Counted from the stretch's first letter, positions 32,301-43,649 are shown. The stretch is 56,097 nucleotides of DNA from Welwitschia mirabilis (GCA_051453625.1 JBOZIK010000001.1:41883798-41939894); one strand, 5' to 3'. Numbers and translations are program-made. Notes: a model not told the origin generated them from the letters alone.

Positions 32301-33282
32301 AAGCAACAATTCATAATAAAAAGGTTTGGTAACCAATATCCAGTTGACACCTAATTGATCAAAATTCCAGATAAGTGATTATCCCAGACAATTGATCATT
32401 CCCTATCCTTAACTCGAATTGGAGGAAGACCGTGTCTTGTATAAACAGCTGCACTTCTATTAGGCATCAAAAGAGCAAAATGAAACATAAAGGTAAATTA
32501 GACCGTGTCTTGTATACACAGCTGCATTTACTTCTATTAGGCATCAAAAGAGCAAAACGAAACATAAAGGTAAATTAATTTCTCTCCCATCAAAGAAAGG
32601 GTGATTTGTTTTAGGTACGATATAATCCACGGATAAGAAAGCATCAAACAATGAGTTTGATGACAACAATAATACTCATAATAAAAAACCATTTTGCCAG
32701 TAATACCCATAGTCTAGTATCCATTAAAAACGATCTTTTTAAATCATATTGATGTCATGTCCTTGTTTCTTATAAACTTACATGTTACCCACTAGGAGAT
32801 GGATTTCATTTTACACGTTCCATTTGTATGTTACAAATAGTATCTTACAGATGTTAACTTCATTTAGAAATATATCTCTTAAGATGTTTAAGACTTAAGG
32901 AAGTTATTTTGCTACATTGCACTACAAGAGCAGAAAAATGCAATAACATATAATATTTTATTTAAATACCTTATCATCTTTATTAGTTTCTGTAGTGACA
33001 ATGTAATTTGCAATTTCTTTATAGGATGGGTTTCTATTATCTTCTTTTAGTATTTGTATAGTGACAGGTTTGAATTATCCAAATGATCTTGGACATTGCT
33101 CCATTTTTATTAGCTTTTTATTTATGTTTTTAGGTGCTTTGAAAGTTTTGAATGCAATTGGATTTATTGAAGATAAGATGACAAACAATGTTGGAACAGT
33201 AGAAGCTTTTCTGATCTTGAAGAGATCTGATCCCGGCTTATTATGGTTAGCTTATTCCATTTTAGAGGCACATATGACATAA
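20274..33282 (+). CDS. WLM-domain zinc metalloprotease with C-terminal PUB domain (5' end missing)
   Basis: Joined exons (20472-20552, 20656-20742, 20894-20989, 21073-21126, 21237-22333, 22441-22489, 22597-22636, 33134-33282) give one frame of about 550 residues; a candidate exon lies at 20274-20319. Residues 1-125 form a WLM peptidase domain with HELAHMVHSEHD (HExxHxxxxxH), preceded by HRWRVGIMTEL and LRLRTDDLKGF. Then comes a roughly 320-residue Ser/Asn-rich linker holding an EPDPDD acidic motif, then a PUB domain (VIKFLLTIVRNILDHP, FRRVRKANPVFQ, GALKVLNAIGF). WLM proteases (Wss1/SPRTN group) degrade DNA-protein crosslinks and act on ubiquitin/SUMO-linked substrates; PUB domains bind the C-terminal tail of Cdc48/p97. 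The inferred role is Cdc48-linked proteolysis of chromatin-bound proteins. The family's N-terminal ubiquitin-like domain was not found, so the start codon is unknown. No stop or frameshift breaks the frame. Confidence 0.93.
20472..22636 (+). CDS. WLM-PUB gene, compact block of seven exons
   Basis: Introns are 103, 151, 83, 110, 107 and 107 bp. All acceptors are AG; donors are GT except at 21127, which is GC. Exon contents: LHPPPEKAL...IMNK; HRWRVGIM...LGFNQ; NFGEEISLRLRT...LLHEL; AHMVHSEHD...NKQ; LEEEAISLDWTKS through the linker to FLLTIV; NILDHPREEKFRRVRK; ANPVFQRNIAKYE. The zinc motif is split by an intron between HEL (20981-20989) and AH (21073). Exon lengths keep one frame throughout (81, 87, 96, 54, 1097, 49, 40 nt). 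Confidence 0.93.
21127..21236 (+). other. GC-AG intron in the WLM-PUB gene
   Basis: The exon ends AAACAG and the intron opens GCAAGG, then ends ATACAG. The strong AG|GCAAG context is the one typical of functional GC-AG introns. No GT donor nearby keeps the frame NKQ-LEEEAISLDW intact. Confidence 0.85.
24050..24100 (-). repeat. Possible copia LTR/purine-tract junction
   Basis: The + strand TCTTCCACTTGAAGATAAA matches the purine-tract side of both copia LTR ends at 10813 and 11600 (CTTCCACTTGAAGACAAA). It suggests a third copia fragment extending right, but no RNase H motif follows. The adjoining LTR start is not a clean TG. Confidence 0.4.
24611..24636. repeat. (GGGA)n-like purine microsatellite
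   Basis: AGAGAGGGAGGGAGGGAGAGAAG, a short purine run within the large intron. Confidence 0.8.
25063..25300. repeat. Degenerate ~65-bp minisatellite, 4 copies, intronic
   Basis: The phrase GTAAGTGGCGACGATTTCGG and variants starts at 25084, 25149, 25215 and 25279 (spacing 65, 66, 64). Each is followed by a GTTAGTATGG-like and a GTCATTGGGCGA-like segment. The block keeps many CpG sites, unlike the AT-rich DNA around it. Confidence 0.85.
28220..28440. repeat. A/T homopolymer-rich low-complexity tract
   Basis: Alternating runs of A and T (TTTTTAAAAACC, AAAACTTTTTTAAAA and similar) cover about 220 bp. Many pairs are self-complementary, so the single strand could fold into hairpins. Confidence 0.85.
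28485..28640. repeat. Cluster of GACTC/GAGTC motifs
   Basis: About a dozen GACTC units and several GAGT/GAGTC units in opposite orientation occur within 155 bp (AGACTCACCAGACTCACC, then GACTCAGTAGACTCAGCGAG). Looser related phrases occur at 27640-27690 (GGACTTGGACTTG, CAGACTCAGC) and around 30790-30830. The arrangement resembles subterminal repeat arrays of plant hAT or MULE elements; no transposase was seen. Confidence 0.7.
32028..32047. repeat. (AT)n microsatellite
   Basis: Run of AT dinucleotides in the last third of the large intron. Confidence 0.9.
32097..32121. repeat. (TTTC)n microsatellite
   Basis: TTTTTC followed by four TTTC units in the large intron. Confidence 0.9.
32428..32577. 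repeat. Tandem duplication (73 and 77 bp), intronic
   Basis: Both copies begin GACCGTGTCTTGTATA and end AAACATAAAGGTAAATTA. Copy 1 is 32428-32500 and copy 2 is 32501-32577, the second with a few inserted bases. The near identity points to a recent event. Confidence 0.95.
33134..33282 (+). CDS. Last exon of the WLM-PUB gene (PUB C-terminal half)
   Basis: After a T-rich tract ending TTTTTAG, the exon encodes GALKVLNAIGFIEDKMTNN, then VEAFLILKRSDPGLLWLAYSILEA and a TAA at 33280-33282. G-A-(L/I)-x-(F/V)-L-x-A-(V/I)-G-F is the second half of the PUB fold. An acidic pair follows, then an LxxxDPGLLW helix in the family's terminal position. The phase fits the exon ending 22636 exactly. I see no other candidate exon for this part of the domain in the intervening 10.5 kb. 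Confidence 0.9.
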
Positions 33283-35285
33283 AGAGAACTGCTCAAATGT
33301 ATTAATTGTTGAATTGTTTTATAGCAAGATTTATATGTATTATAATTAACAATATGAGTTAACGTACTTTAGAACATATTTTTGTGAAAAATGATGCAGA
33401 AGCATTATAAACATCTAGTATTGAATCTTTGTATTTGTTTTTGCTTTGTAAACGTGCATTACATGAACATTCTGAGTAATAGGAGTAAACTTATAAAAAC
33501 AAATTACTTTTCATTAACTTTGATAATGAAGTAAAAAAATTGCGTTGTCACTTTTATGATGTTTCTTCTATCATATCATCCTAAATGACATGGGCATTTC
33601 AAAGTAAGGAATAAGAACTTTGCATAAACATTTAGTTAACCATGAGAAGATCCTTCGGTTGTTTTTTTGTATATTTAAGGTACATCATATATCTAAGATA
33701 GTTAAAGAGTGATTGTTGCTATTGCTAAAACCTTTTTTGATGAACCTATGAGATATCTTGTAAGCCTTAGTGAAGGGAACATCAGCCATATAGAAGTTCT
33801 TTCGTTGGTTTTTAGTTTTTCTGCCCTTTAGAGTCCAAGTATCCCTTACAAACTTCATTTACGATTTTAATATTTTATTCAAATTCTTTTGACTTTTATT
33901 TTTTGTAGTACATGAAGTTTAAAAACCAAAATGAACTCATGTCTAATTTGGAGCTTTGTGGATATAGTTTATGCTTTGATGCAGACGTATTTTATAAACT
34001 ATAAAAATGTGTTAAACCATTGAAGTAAAATCGTTGTATGTATATTGTGAGTGTTAAAGTTTGGCTTATCGAAGAAAACAGGATTTGTGAGAAAACATTG
34101 AAGAGTTAATGAGAATTGTTGATGGTTTGATTTTAACATAAAACCTGGTAAGACATAAATAGAATTCAAGTAATCTTAGATACCAATCAAAGTAATATCT
34201 TTAAAAATGTGAACTTGTATTGTTGATATTTTGTCTATATTGTTTAGCTATTCTATCTTATGAAGACGATTTGTGGTTTTAGATGTATAACTTTCACATA
34301 TGAAAGGTCATGATTCACTATGGACATATTTTGTGAAATAATCAAAGTTAACTAACAATGAGACTGGTTGTCACATCTACCTTTTTCTTTCCAAGAGGCC
34401 TATTTCGTAGTTTCATGTATAACAATAGATAAATTGTNNNNNNNNNNNNNNNNNNNNNNNNNNNNNNNNNNNNNNNNNNNNNNNNNNNNNNNNNNCATAG
34501 TGACAAAAAGATCATTAATGGAAATGTGAATTCCTTTATAGAATAATATAAAGAACACATTTGAGTAAAAGAGGGAAACAATATGAATTTGACGTAGTTT
34601 GACCTTATTTAGCTTGCGTCTATAAATAAGATCTTTGTTTATAGTAGCTTAGATTTATAACCAAAAACAATACAACAACATGCCAATCCTTAGTTGTAAC
34701 ATCAATCAAAAGCCTTGCAATAATTTCTTTTATGATTTTATTCGATTGCTAATTATAGTTAGGCATGATGGTTTCTTAAAAGTAACGGTTTTTTTTTTGC
34801 TTTTTATGCCTTTAATGCTTACCCATCAAATTGAGTTTTAATAAATATTAAGATTGCCTCACTTGTAATGCTACTAAAGCCAAAGATACTTTTCACTCAT
34901 AAATGTTCTAAATCACTGGGAATAGCATCAAATTAGTTGGAAACTAGTCATACTCTTATAGAATCATGTCAAATATATTGCTTATTATTCCAAACACATG
35001 TTGGAAGGAAAACTGTTATCTAGTGAGAGGATATCATTGCACTATTCCTTACAATGTAGAAATAAATTTTGGGGATCGGCAATTAACTTTGGTTCTATTA
35101 TGTTCATTTGAAAATTTAAAAAAAAAAGCCTTGGGTTTTTGGGCAAATTTAATAAAAAACTTATGTTGTCAGGTCTTTGTTTTACTAACATCAAATACAT
35201 CAAGTGATATCTCTTTTTCTTTCTCAAAGAATTGAATTAAATCATTTGCTATAGTTGTAATATCCAAAACATCTCAACATTAAAA
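33283..35285. other. 3' flank of the WLM-PUB gene; no recognisable gene
   Basis: AT-rich sequence; the 3' UTR must begin here but no canonical AATAAA was seen close to the stop. A 58-N gap lies at 34438-34495. Confidence 0.4.
34438..34495. other. Assembly gap, 58 N
   Basis: Run of N. Confidence 0.99.
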
Positions 35286-35289
35286 GAAT

Positions 35290-35805
35290 TGAAATTTTCA
35301 TATTTTTAGGCACCTAGCTAAAATCTTCTTAACAATTTGCTATAGATCAACCTTTGGATGCTTGAATTTTGAATAAACTTCTTGTAGAATTCTTTTGGAG
35401 TTATTGACCATCACCAAATCACTGGCATAAAATTCATTAAGTTTCTTCTCCTCATTTGACACTACTTTATACTTTTCCATTGCTTTTCTGTAACCGATTA
35501 ACAACAAATCCATGCAAGTAAACTATTTGTTGCACTTATTTACAAACTTTGAAGGATTTTCAACTATACCTACAATACCAAGTATATACAATACAAAACT
35601 ATAATTATATAAAATACCGCAAATAGAGATTCTCGATGTATATGTTAATTGCATTATTGTAAGAAAATTTTGCATGTGTGAGTTTTGTTCCCCATTTTGA
35701 AGGATCTTCTTTACACAAGAACCTCAACAAGATGTCTAAGCTACAATTTGCAACCCCTACTTGCACGTTTATCATGGGTAATATGCCATTTGTGCGAGAC
35801 ATATT
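35290..35805 (-). mobile_element. Chromovirus-like gypsy integrase C-terminal remnant
   Basis: The minus-strand frame 35802-35605 reads SRTNGILPMINVQV, then LLRFLCKEDPSKWGTKLTHAKFSYNNAIN, matching the NRTLGNLLRCL...W...L..AEFAYN block of chromovirus integrases. Further left on the same strand YRKAMEKYKVVSNEEKKLNEF, ASDLVMV and a K-HPKVDL piece match the KYK..ADKHRR..F..GDLVMV...GP.K stretch. No RT or LTR was found next to it, so it is a fragment on the opposite strand to the element at 3.2-5.6 kb. Confidence 0.8.
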
Positions 35806-38690
35806 AAACTCAGTTGATGTTGATTGATTAAATAATGTGTGTCTTTGGTTAGAAAATATGAATTAGTTTTGAATGCATCATCTTCATGAAGGTGAGTGTG
35901 TAGGAAGTATGATCACTCAAGTTGAACCTAATAGCACTGCGATATGGTACAAAGGAAGAATGATAGCTAACAAAAGATTTATATGGCTTTGATAATAACA
36001 ATAATCGCAAATTCATAATCTGCAGATACATTTTAATTAATGATGCAACTATTTTAGTGATGTAATCGTGCAATAATGCAAACTATATTAATCATGTATA
36101 ATGAGTGTAGTACTAAACTAATAAATTCAATTTTGTTTTCATCCAAAACATTCGTTATGATCTATAACCTTGAATTAATGAGTCATAGACCATGAGAAAC
36201 ATAATTTTGTTCTTAAGAAGTTATAGACATTTCTCATGTATCCAAGATGTAATGGAGCCCAAGTGGATAGCACTTAGCCAAGGACACTTCCAAGGATTGT
36301 AGACATGAGTCTCAAACTAGATCTAAGGAACTCCATCAGACTTCACAATAAATAAGGTAAAAAGGTACCAAAAACTACTATAAATTGGGTATAAATACAA
36401 CTCTAATGGTGGGGTGGTTACATAGGAGTAGTAGTATTAGTTTACTTAATAACTATTTTTTAAAATCTCAGAATGCACATTGTTAATTTAATGTCAATTT
36501 GACTTGATGTTGGGTTAATTGCTAATTTGGTGTTGATCTCTCATCAGTTTGCCTTAATGTAATTTTTCAAGTTTCTAACAACTATTGAACTTGCATTAAT
36601 ATGAATTGGTAATGAATTGATAAAGTTGTTTAGGAAGCTAAGGAAATGATGCCTACTTGGTATAGATCTACCATCGAGTGGAATCGGCAAGAACTAATGT
36701 TTCTAATGTTTTCATTGATTTGATATTAATCCTTTATTAATTTGAAATGATGGGAATTTTGTATGTTCATTGTTAGTGCAAATTTGGTGTCGATGTGGTA
36801 TTGATTAGAATCGAAGTTAGGCAAATTGCATTTTTCAAAGTATTTTTGTCATAGACTTAAAGGCACTTTGGAACTCGCCATATAATTTTGTCAATTTAAT
36901 GCATTAGTCAATTACTTCTAAGAAATATTTGTTTTGCAAAATCTTTTGCCACTTTATAATATACTAGAATTGGTGTCATGTTGGAAGCTTATAGCGCAAC
37001 TACTTCCTTTTCTTCTTAACCATAGAATGGTTTGGTATTAAGTTGAATCTATAGCTATCAAGCTAGCATCAATGTTGATGGATGTTGAACCAAGGATTGT
37101 TGACTTAGAAAAAAACAGGATGTTTTTTTTTAGCTGCCAAATTTCAAAATTCAAATACGTTCATTTACTTGCAAGACATTTGTGTAAATTAAGAGACAAG
37201 ATATTAATTAGTAAACAAAATCTCAGCAAAATAACCACATCAATGTATCAAATCCAAGATTCATCACACACTCCCCCATCTAATACGTTGGAAATCCCTT
37301 GGGAAAAGTAGACTTCTATAGTTAACAATAGAAAAACAAGAATATACAAAGGCTTTGGGCTCACAAATCATTTCAATCACTAGAAGTCATAGATATTTTG
37401 AAAAGAAAGGTATGTTCTTGACATTTGTACTCATTTTTCATTTTTACTTTTGTAAATATTGATATTTGGAATTGAGTTTTGTATTATATTTGATAAGAAT
37501 GTATGGTAACATAATGAAAGATTAATAAAGAATTCATTATAAAAGTTACATATATTTCTAGTTCTAGAATATTCTTATTATTCTTATTGAAGTGTGTGCC
37601 TTTTCTATTAATATAAATTCTACAACCAGTCCACATCAAATGGGATTCTAAAATGTTAATCAATCTGAAATGAATATTTTGAGTTTAATGATTTTATTTT
37701 TCAAAATTTAGGTAAGGTTTGTCATGGAATATGTTAGCTTATGCTACTAAATTTAAGAGCCATGGAATGATTCCAACGACTTGGGATTTTTATAAGGGCA
37801 TCTTTTTTTACTACAAAAAGGATCTTTAATATCAAAGAATAATGTTGGATTTGATTTTTAAGGGTTAAGTGATGCTTTACATTTTGAAATGTAGCCATTA
37901 AGCAGAGGTATGCATTGCTTCTTTGACGCAATATAATGTTTCTAACTTACATAGTTTTGGATGATTCAAGGATGAACATGAGCAAGCCAAGTGAACATGA
38001 CTCATATGATGTAGAACATGACACTTCAAGGGTTGGCTGATGTTGGACACAAGAATTTTGTGTAAATTTATTTCAAAATTTTAAGTATCAAAACTGAAAT
38101 TATTATGGATTTAGGTTTTATAATTTGGTTCTAACATTCAACTAATACAATATGTCTTCAATTAAAATCTTAAAGTACCCTTCCACTCTATATCTCTAAG
38201 AAATTTAACATCATGGAGGAAGATATGCATAATGATTTGGCACATACAAGAAAACTGGTTTCATACAAACATAGCATATTACTTATATGTTTCACTTTGA
38301 TTCTAACTCTTCCTAAGAATTCAAAGTGCTTTAATCACAATATTTTATCAAATGTGCCTTTTACTTGAGTTAATAATCCAAGACCTGATTGTAAAATTTG
38401 ATATTTTCATTGTATAAGCTTTATTAATAATGACCTTAAAAACTATGAACAAGGCTTGCCCATGTGTTAAGCAAGAAGATTTTCTTAATTAGACTAAAGA
38501 GTATCAACACTAAATATGAAAGCCAAAAAAATTTCACATTCTACAATTGTTCAATTGATTTGATATCCAATATCTAAAATTTTAGAGAGTGGAAGTCATT
38601 TTAGCTTACTAAAAGTAAATCTCATAGATATAAAATTATCATCAAGTATTAATAACGTTAAAAAATTCTGATGATAGTTTTAGATATACA
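35806..38690. other. No recognisable gene
   Basis: AT-rich DNA with short open frames only; no protein family motif, primer-binding site or terminal repeat was identified. Confidence 0.45.
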
Positions 38691-38699
38691 TTGTTTTAC

Positions 38700-38940
38700 A
38701 AGTGTGTGTGCATATGCATGTGTGTATGCATAAAGAAAGGACACATGGGTGGGAGGGGATGGGATGGGATGGGGTGGGGGTTGGGGTGTAGGTGTGCATA
38801 AGACCACATATGCATGCGCATGTGCATGTGCATGTAATGAAATCATAGTCTATCCTTTGTCCAAAACTATTTTTAAAACAAATGTAATAAACTATTATAT
38901 TGAACCATTTAAAACAATTATAAAAAATTATTTAGTAAAA
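38700..38940. repeat. Dispersed repeat copy A with TG/CATG tracts and G-rich run
   Basis: A TG/CATGTG alternating purine-pyrimidine tract (38700-38730), a G-rich run (38749-38790), a second CATGTG tract (38808-38835), then a tail of the form CAAAACTATTTTTAAAACAA...ATAAACTATTATATT. The same order of TG tracts and tail occurs at 40300-40455. Confidence 0.7.
38749..38790 (+). other. G-quadruplex-like G-run
   Basis: Seven runs of three or more G occur within about 40 bp on the + strand (GGGAGGGGATGGGATGGGAT, then GGGGTGGGGG and TTGGGG), separated by one or two bases. This satisfies the usual G3+N1-7 pattern several times over. Confidence 0.8.
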
Positions 38941-40299
38941 ATGATAGCAAGAACATCACTTTTGGGAACTTGACATTAAGAGGAGTCGGTTTAAACATTG
39001 TTTATAAGGTGACAAATTTCATGTCTCGAATTTGAAGCCTAAGGTGTTTACGTTGGCTTGTAATCCATATTCAGCGACTCAAGGAATACATAGACATAGA
39101 CTTCAACATCTTGGGTATGAATCACAAGTGAGACCTAAGCTTTTCAATGGATGGGCCTTAAGTCAACGAGGGAAATCCATTGGTTTTGGCTTACGAAGTA
39201 AATCGGTGATATTTCCCTACCCAAAAACAAAAAAGAAAAGAGAACAGAAAGGGAAAGAAAAAGAACAAAAGAAAAATAAAAATAAAAAGGAAGGTAAAAA
39301 AAAGAATTACATTTGAATTTGAAAGAATGAAAGAAGTGATTCATTTCCTAATCAATTAATGAGCACATGGATAAGTGAAATGAAGATAGCCAAAGTAAAG
39401 ATAGAAGAAGATGGAAAGGATTAAGTATGCAAATCAACACTTAATCTATCTGAGGGAATTGCTTAAGAAAATTCCTTGAGAAAAAGATGGACAAGAAGAG
39501 AATAACAATTAAGATAGTTAGCAATTCAATCTATACGAGGATGTTTCTCAAGAGAATCTTAAGAAGAAGAAATAAGAAGTGCCATAATAAAAAGAGACTT
39601 AGTGATAAGCCTACGTCGTAATAAATAAGACTTATTAGAACAAGAGTTCTTTCCACAAATATATGTGGAATTTTGAATAGGACATTTGAGGAATCTATCC
39701 CATACTAACTTTAATTATAGGAGTGATTAAGTTTGAGAATTATAATGAAATATTTAAAGTTCTATTGGAGTTTTATTATTTATTAGCTACCTATATATTT
39801 TTCTATTATATTTTAAAGGTTTTTGTTTTACTTAAGGTTTATTTCTTCTGAGGGTTTGGATTTACTATAGGAATTAGAATCACAAATCTAATTCTTCATT
39901 TAATACCTAAGGATAAATTAAGTAGAAACAACAAAATCAATATGTGTGTAAGTGAGAAAATCCACAATGAGTAAATGAAATTATCTCAAGAAAATATAGA
40001 ACCTTGGAGGGTATAAGAATAAGTTGTACCCGAGGAAAAACCTAAAGAAGATATTAAAATTACAAGACAAAAATATTTATTTTAGGAAATATGTTCATCC
40101 TTAATATTTTAGTTAAGGGGAGAAAGCACAACAATTGCCATCAAATGATGATGCGATGCCACCTTTATCTCACATGTTGCAATTGCTCCATATACTCTGA
40201 AATGTGGAATATTCAAAATATTATGAATGAATGTGACTTAAAATGTCACAAAGGAAATTGTTGAAAAATTCTCGTAACATTTTTATTCACCACATTATG
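38941..40299. other. No recognisable gene
   Basis: A lysine-rich open frame at 39032-39316 comes from an A-rich tract. Nothing else could be assigned. Confidence 0.45.
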
Positions 40300-40455
40300 T
40301 GTGTGCATGTGTGTGTGTGGTGGGGTATATGGATGTGTATGTTCTCACACATGCATGTGCATGCATGCATGTATGTGTGTGTAGTAACTTCATACTTTAT
40401 CATCTATGCAAAACAATTTTTAAAATAATTATAATAAATTCTTATATTAGAATTC
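40300..40455. repeat. Dispersed repeat copy B with TG/CATG tracts
   Basis: GTGTGTGCATGTGTGTGTGTGG, a short GGTGGGG, then CACACATGCATGTGCATGCA, and a tail CAAAACAATTTTTAAAATAA...ATAAATTCTTATATT that aligns with the tail of copy A 1.5 kb to the left. Confidence 0.7.
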
Positions 40456-42775
40456 CTTGATAAGGAAAAAAAGATAAGATAGGTTAAGACAAGAATAAGA
40501 AACTAAATAAGAAACCTAATGAATCCTAAATTTTAATAAAATAAGGTATCAATAGTTAGAAATTTCATTATTTTTAGAACTATAATACTACATTTAGAGG
40601 TATTTACATACTTTTTAGGTAATAGGGGCCTCAAATGTTCAATGAGCTCAAAATGATGCTTTATGATCTAGTTTGAGGCTTTTTGCAATGACTATAATTA
40701 AGAGGTTAAGATTGAGCACAAAAATATGAGCTTGGAAGACTTCTTTAGCACATTGGTCCTAAGGACTTCTCATAGCCCCCTTTCCATATCTCATCCATTT
40801 ACTTATGCAATGATTCCAACTCATTTTGACATCGGATGTGTGACATTAGAGTATATTAAGACATCAGGACCTTGGAAATTTACATTCTAAAAGCTATAAT
40901 CTACTCATTTCTAGTTATTTTTGAGATTGCATCTAAAAACAATAAGTGTTATTTACCTTTATGTATTTATGCTTACGTTTACATGATTTGTGCATTTTCA
41001 TTATGCTTTCCATTCAATGTAATTAGACTTCTAATGTGTATTTAGTGCTAGTAGAATTGTAAAACATTTAGTACCTATCGTAGAAATATTTGGTATTGCA
41101 TGGCTGGTAACTTAATGCTAAAAGAAGCATGTGTTCTATTCATCTTCTCTCTTCTTTCCTCCATGCTTCTCATCTCTTTTAGTACATTCTCTCACAATCC
41201 CATCTTTCTTTTTAAATAAGAAATGATGAATTTCTCTTTTCTTCTTTCTAATAGAACAACTTTAGCATTTATAGATTTTGTTTTATTAATTCTAAAATTG
41301 AAATTATTGATTATTACATTAGTTCTTTTCTCACCTTTCTCCTTTTCTCAATTAAAGTAAAACAAGTAAATTTTAGTGTTTGTTTTAACATACGTCTTAT
41401 TCTACGATTCCAATTGTTCTAAAACTTTGTTTATAGATTCCTCTCTTGAGTTGCAAATTTTCATGCTCAAAATGCTAAAACCTAAACTTGGCCTTTGAAA
41501 TCCCATTTTTTTCATTTATAGTTGAAGTTGGTGTTTTACTTAAAAATTTTCTGAATTTGCGATATCTAAATTTTTCCAATTTTACAAATTAAAGTTTTAG
41601 TCATTATTGATCTATTTTTATAAAATTAATATTTAATGTTGTAGTATTTGTTAAGTGATTTTAGATATGAAACCCATTTTTTCCCCTCAAGTTCTCAGTT
41701 TTTCTTAATATTCTTGGTCAAAAGTGGGGTTGACCATAATTTTTCTAGGGTTTTCTAGATGATTTGTTTCTAATTGGTTTCAATCAATTTCACTTGATCT
41801 TGAATATTTGATTCTATAGAATTGTTTTAGGACATATTCTAAGGACTCTTATGGTTTTAAAAATTTCTAAGTCCCCTTTCTTGAGTTTTCTCTTTCTTCC
41901 ATCTCTCATCTTTCTTTCTTCCAATCAAAATATCATGAAATTAACTAAGTCCTAGATTGATTAAATAAACATTCACATGTTGGTTTTTATTAATTACATC
42001 TTGATTCATAACCTAACTTACATTCTACTTGCCCTAGTTAACTCAATTCAAGCTCAATTAAGAGATATCTTTCAAGTTAAATGTATTGAAATTTAGTAAA
42101 AATATTGTTAAAGTCAAACAATTTGCTATGTGAATTTGAATAATCATGTTTTAAAAGTGCTATATTTTGTTCTAAGTTATTATAAAATTAATATAAAATG
42201 TAATAACATGTGTAGATTACTCATATGAATCCATTTTTACATTATTTCTAGTAGTGAACTTCTTCAGGAAAAATATTTTTACATAAAGAAAAAATAAAGT
42301 TAGGTTGATTATTTTAACTCTTTTTAATCATTCATGTGAGTTATAAATGATCTTTAGTGTGATAGTGAATGTTCATAGAATTTTATTTCTTTCTTATTTA
42401 TTGCAGTTCTCTTTTCACATCTCATGAAATTTGGCTTTCTACACATGTAGTTCTTAATGTTAACTAAGTCATGTGTTGTAATTATAGGATGTCACTTGTG
42501 AGATAATGTTTTATCATGTAAGGTTATAATTTGATAAGGCAATGTACAATATGTTCATAAGATTCTATATCAAGTGTCCATTGGTTTGATACTCGTGTTC
42601 TTCCACAATGAATGAAATTTAACACAAGACATATATTTATACCTAATTTTTAAAGTATTTATGCTTGATTTCCTTTCCTTGAGTTAAATTATTATGCTAA
42701 GGACACAAATATTTTTGTGAAGGCTTTGAGCATGATCTCCTCATTTTAAAAATTGAGTTTGAACTTTGATCAAAA
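40456..42775. other. AT-rich stretch, probably the LTR of the first Athila/Tat-like element
   Basis: No reading frame of interest. It immediately precedes a decayed tRNA-Asp-type primer-binding site, so at least its right part should be a 5' LTR, but the left boundary could not be set and no second LTR copy was found. Confidence 0.35.
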
Positions 42776-42796
42776 TTGGTGCTATTTTCAAGGAAA
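42776..42796 (+). other. Decayed tRNA-Asp-type primer-binding site (first Athila/Tat-like element)
   Basis: GGTGCTATTTTCAAGGAA aligns with the family consensus GGCGCCGTTGCCGGGGAA; six of the seven differences are C-to-T or G-to-A. It lies about 365 bp upstream of a gag-like frame. Confidence 0.5.
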
Positions 42797-43140
42797 CTTG
42801 TGATTTATGTTATATGAAATATTGTATTTATCTTTCTAATTAGACATGCATTTATAGAAGTTGTTATGTTTTTAAGGGCTTTCTATATTACAAATACATC
42901 AATGAACCTGTAAATCCTACATTACTCCAATAAGCCTTCCAGGTGCACACATATCTTCTTATCTTTTATAGTATGCATTTTTGAGTAAATCTTGAATTAG
43001 TACCCAAAAACATTTAGAAAGATTGCATAATTCTAAGCTATCATCACCAAATCATCTCTTTTTACCTTTATTAGTACCATCACCTTCCTAAAACTTTTAC
43101 CACCTATCTAAAACCTTAAATTATCTTTCTTTTTAAATGG

Positions 43141-43640
43141 CTACCCAAGATAGTAACACTCAATATCTTAATCCTCAACCTACTCTTGGATAACATTTTG
43201 AAGGTTGAAAAACCAATTTCTTTATATCTGTCACCCATGATATTGCAGTTTCTACAAAAAATCTTAAGCATTTTTCCCTACTTTTCAGGGTTTAGATCAT
43301 AATGTTCCTTATGAATTTCTTGAAGAATTTGATCTGGTTTTTAAGATTACACCTTAGGATCATTCTAATATAGAGAAAGTAGTAATTCTCCCTATTATTT
43401 TAAAGGAGAAGTGCTAAATGTTGAAAATACATTTCTCATGATATAAAGGTTTTCATAATTCATGCTAAAATTCACTATAAAATCGATCAAAATGGTTGAA
43501 TTTGTAACTTAACAGTTTCATGTACTAGAATGATAAAATGTATTGGAAACGATGTTATTTTTTCTTATCATTAGATCCATTACTGTGCGATGGACCTGCA
43601 ACTAAATTTCCTAGTTATAATAAGCATGTGTAGGTATCAT
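43141..43640 (+). pseudogene. Athila/Tat-like gag 5' remnant (first element)
   Basis: A frame starts MATQDSNTQYL. In another frame VPYEFLEEFDLVFKI, then SNIEKVVILPIILKEK, match the gag phrase (DPYxFLxEFxxxC...I..R.FPFSLKDKA). Near 43580 CDGPATKFPSYN resembles the CDGPH-type motif of Athila gag C-termini. No protease or RT follows before the next element's LTR, so this element is truncated, perhaps by insertion of the second element. Confidence 0.6.
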
Positions 43641-43649
43641 ATGATGAAG

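Larger units (their letters stand above)
22637..33133 (+). other. 10.5-kb intron splitting the PUB domain
   Basis: The donor is GAAG|GTAACT and the acceptor TTTTTAG|GT. The exons join as KYE-G-ALKVLNAIGF with one base before and two after the junction, completing a glycine codon. Inside are minisatellites (25063-25300, 32428-32577), a GACTC-motif cluster (28485-28640), an A/T homopolymer-rich tract (28220-28440), unassigned minus-strand frames (26755-27340, 29525-29940) and small microsatellites. No complete transposon or second gene was recognised, though the size implies repeat insertion. Confidence 0.88.

Noticed and set aside
38658-38973. Pro/His/Ala-rich frames on both strands
   Set aside because: They are translations of the G-rich and CATGTG low-complexity repeat.
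39032-39316. Lysine-rich 94-codon + frame
   Set aside because: The C-terminal third is translation of an A-rich tract, and the rest resembles no protein I know.
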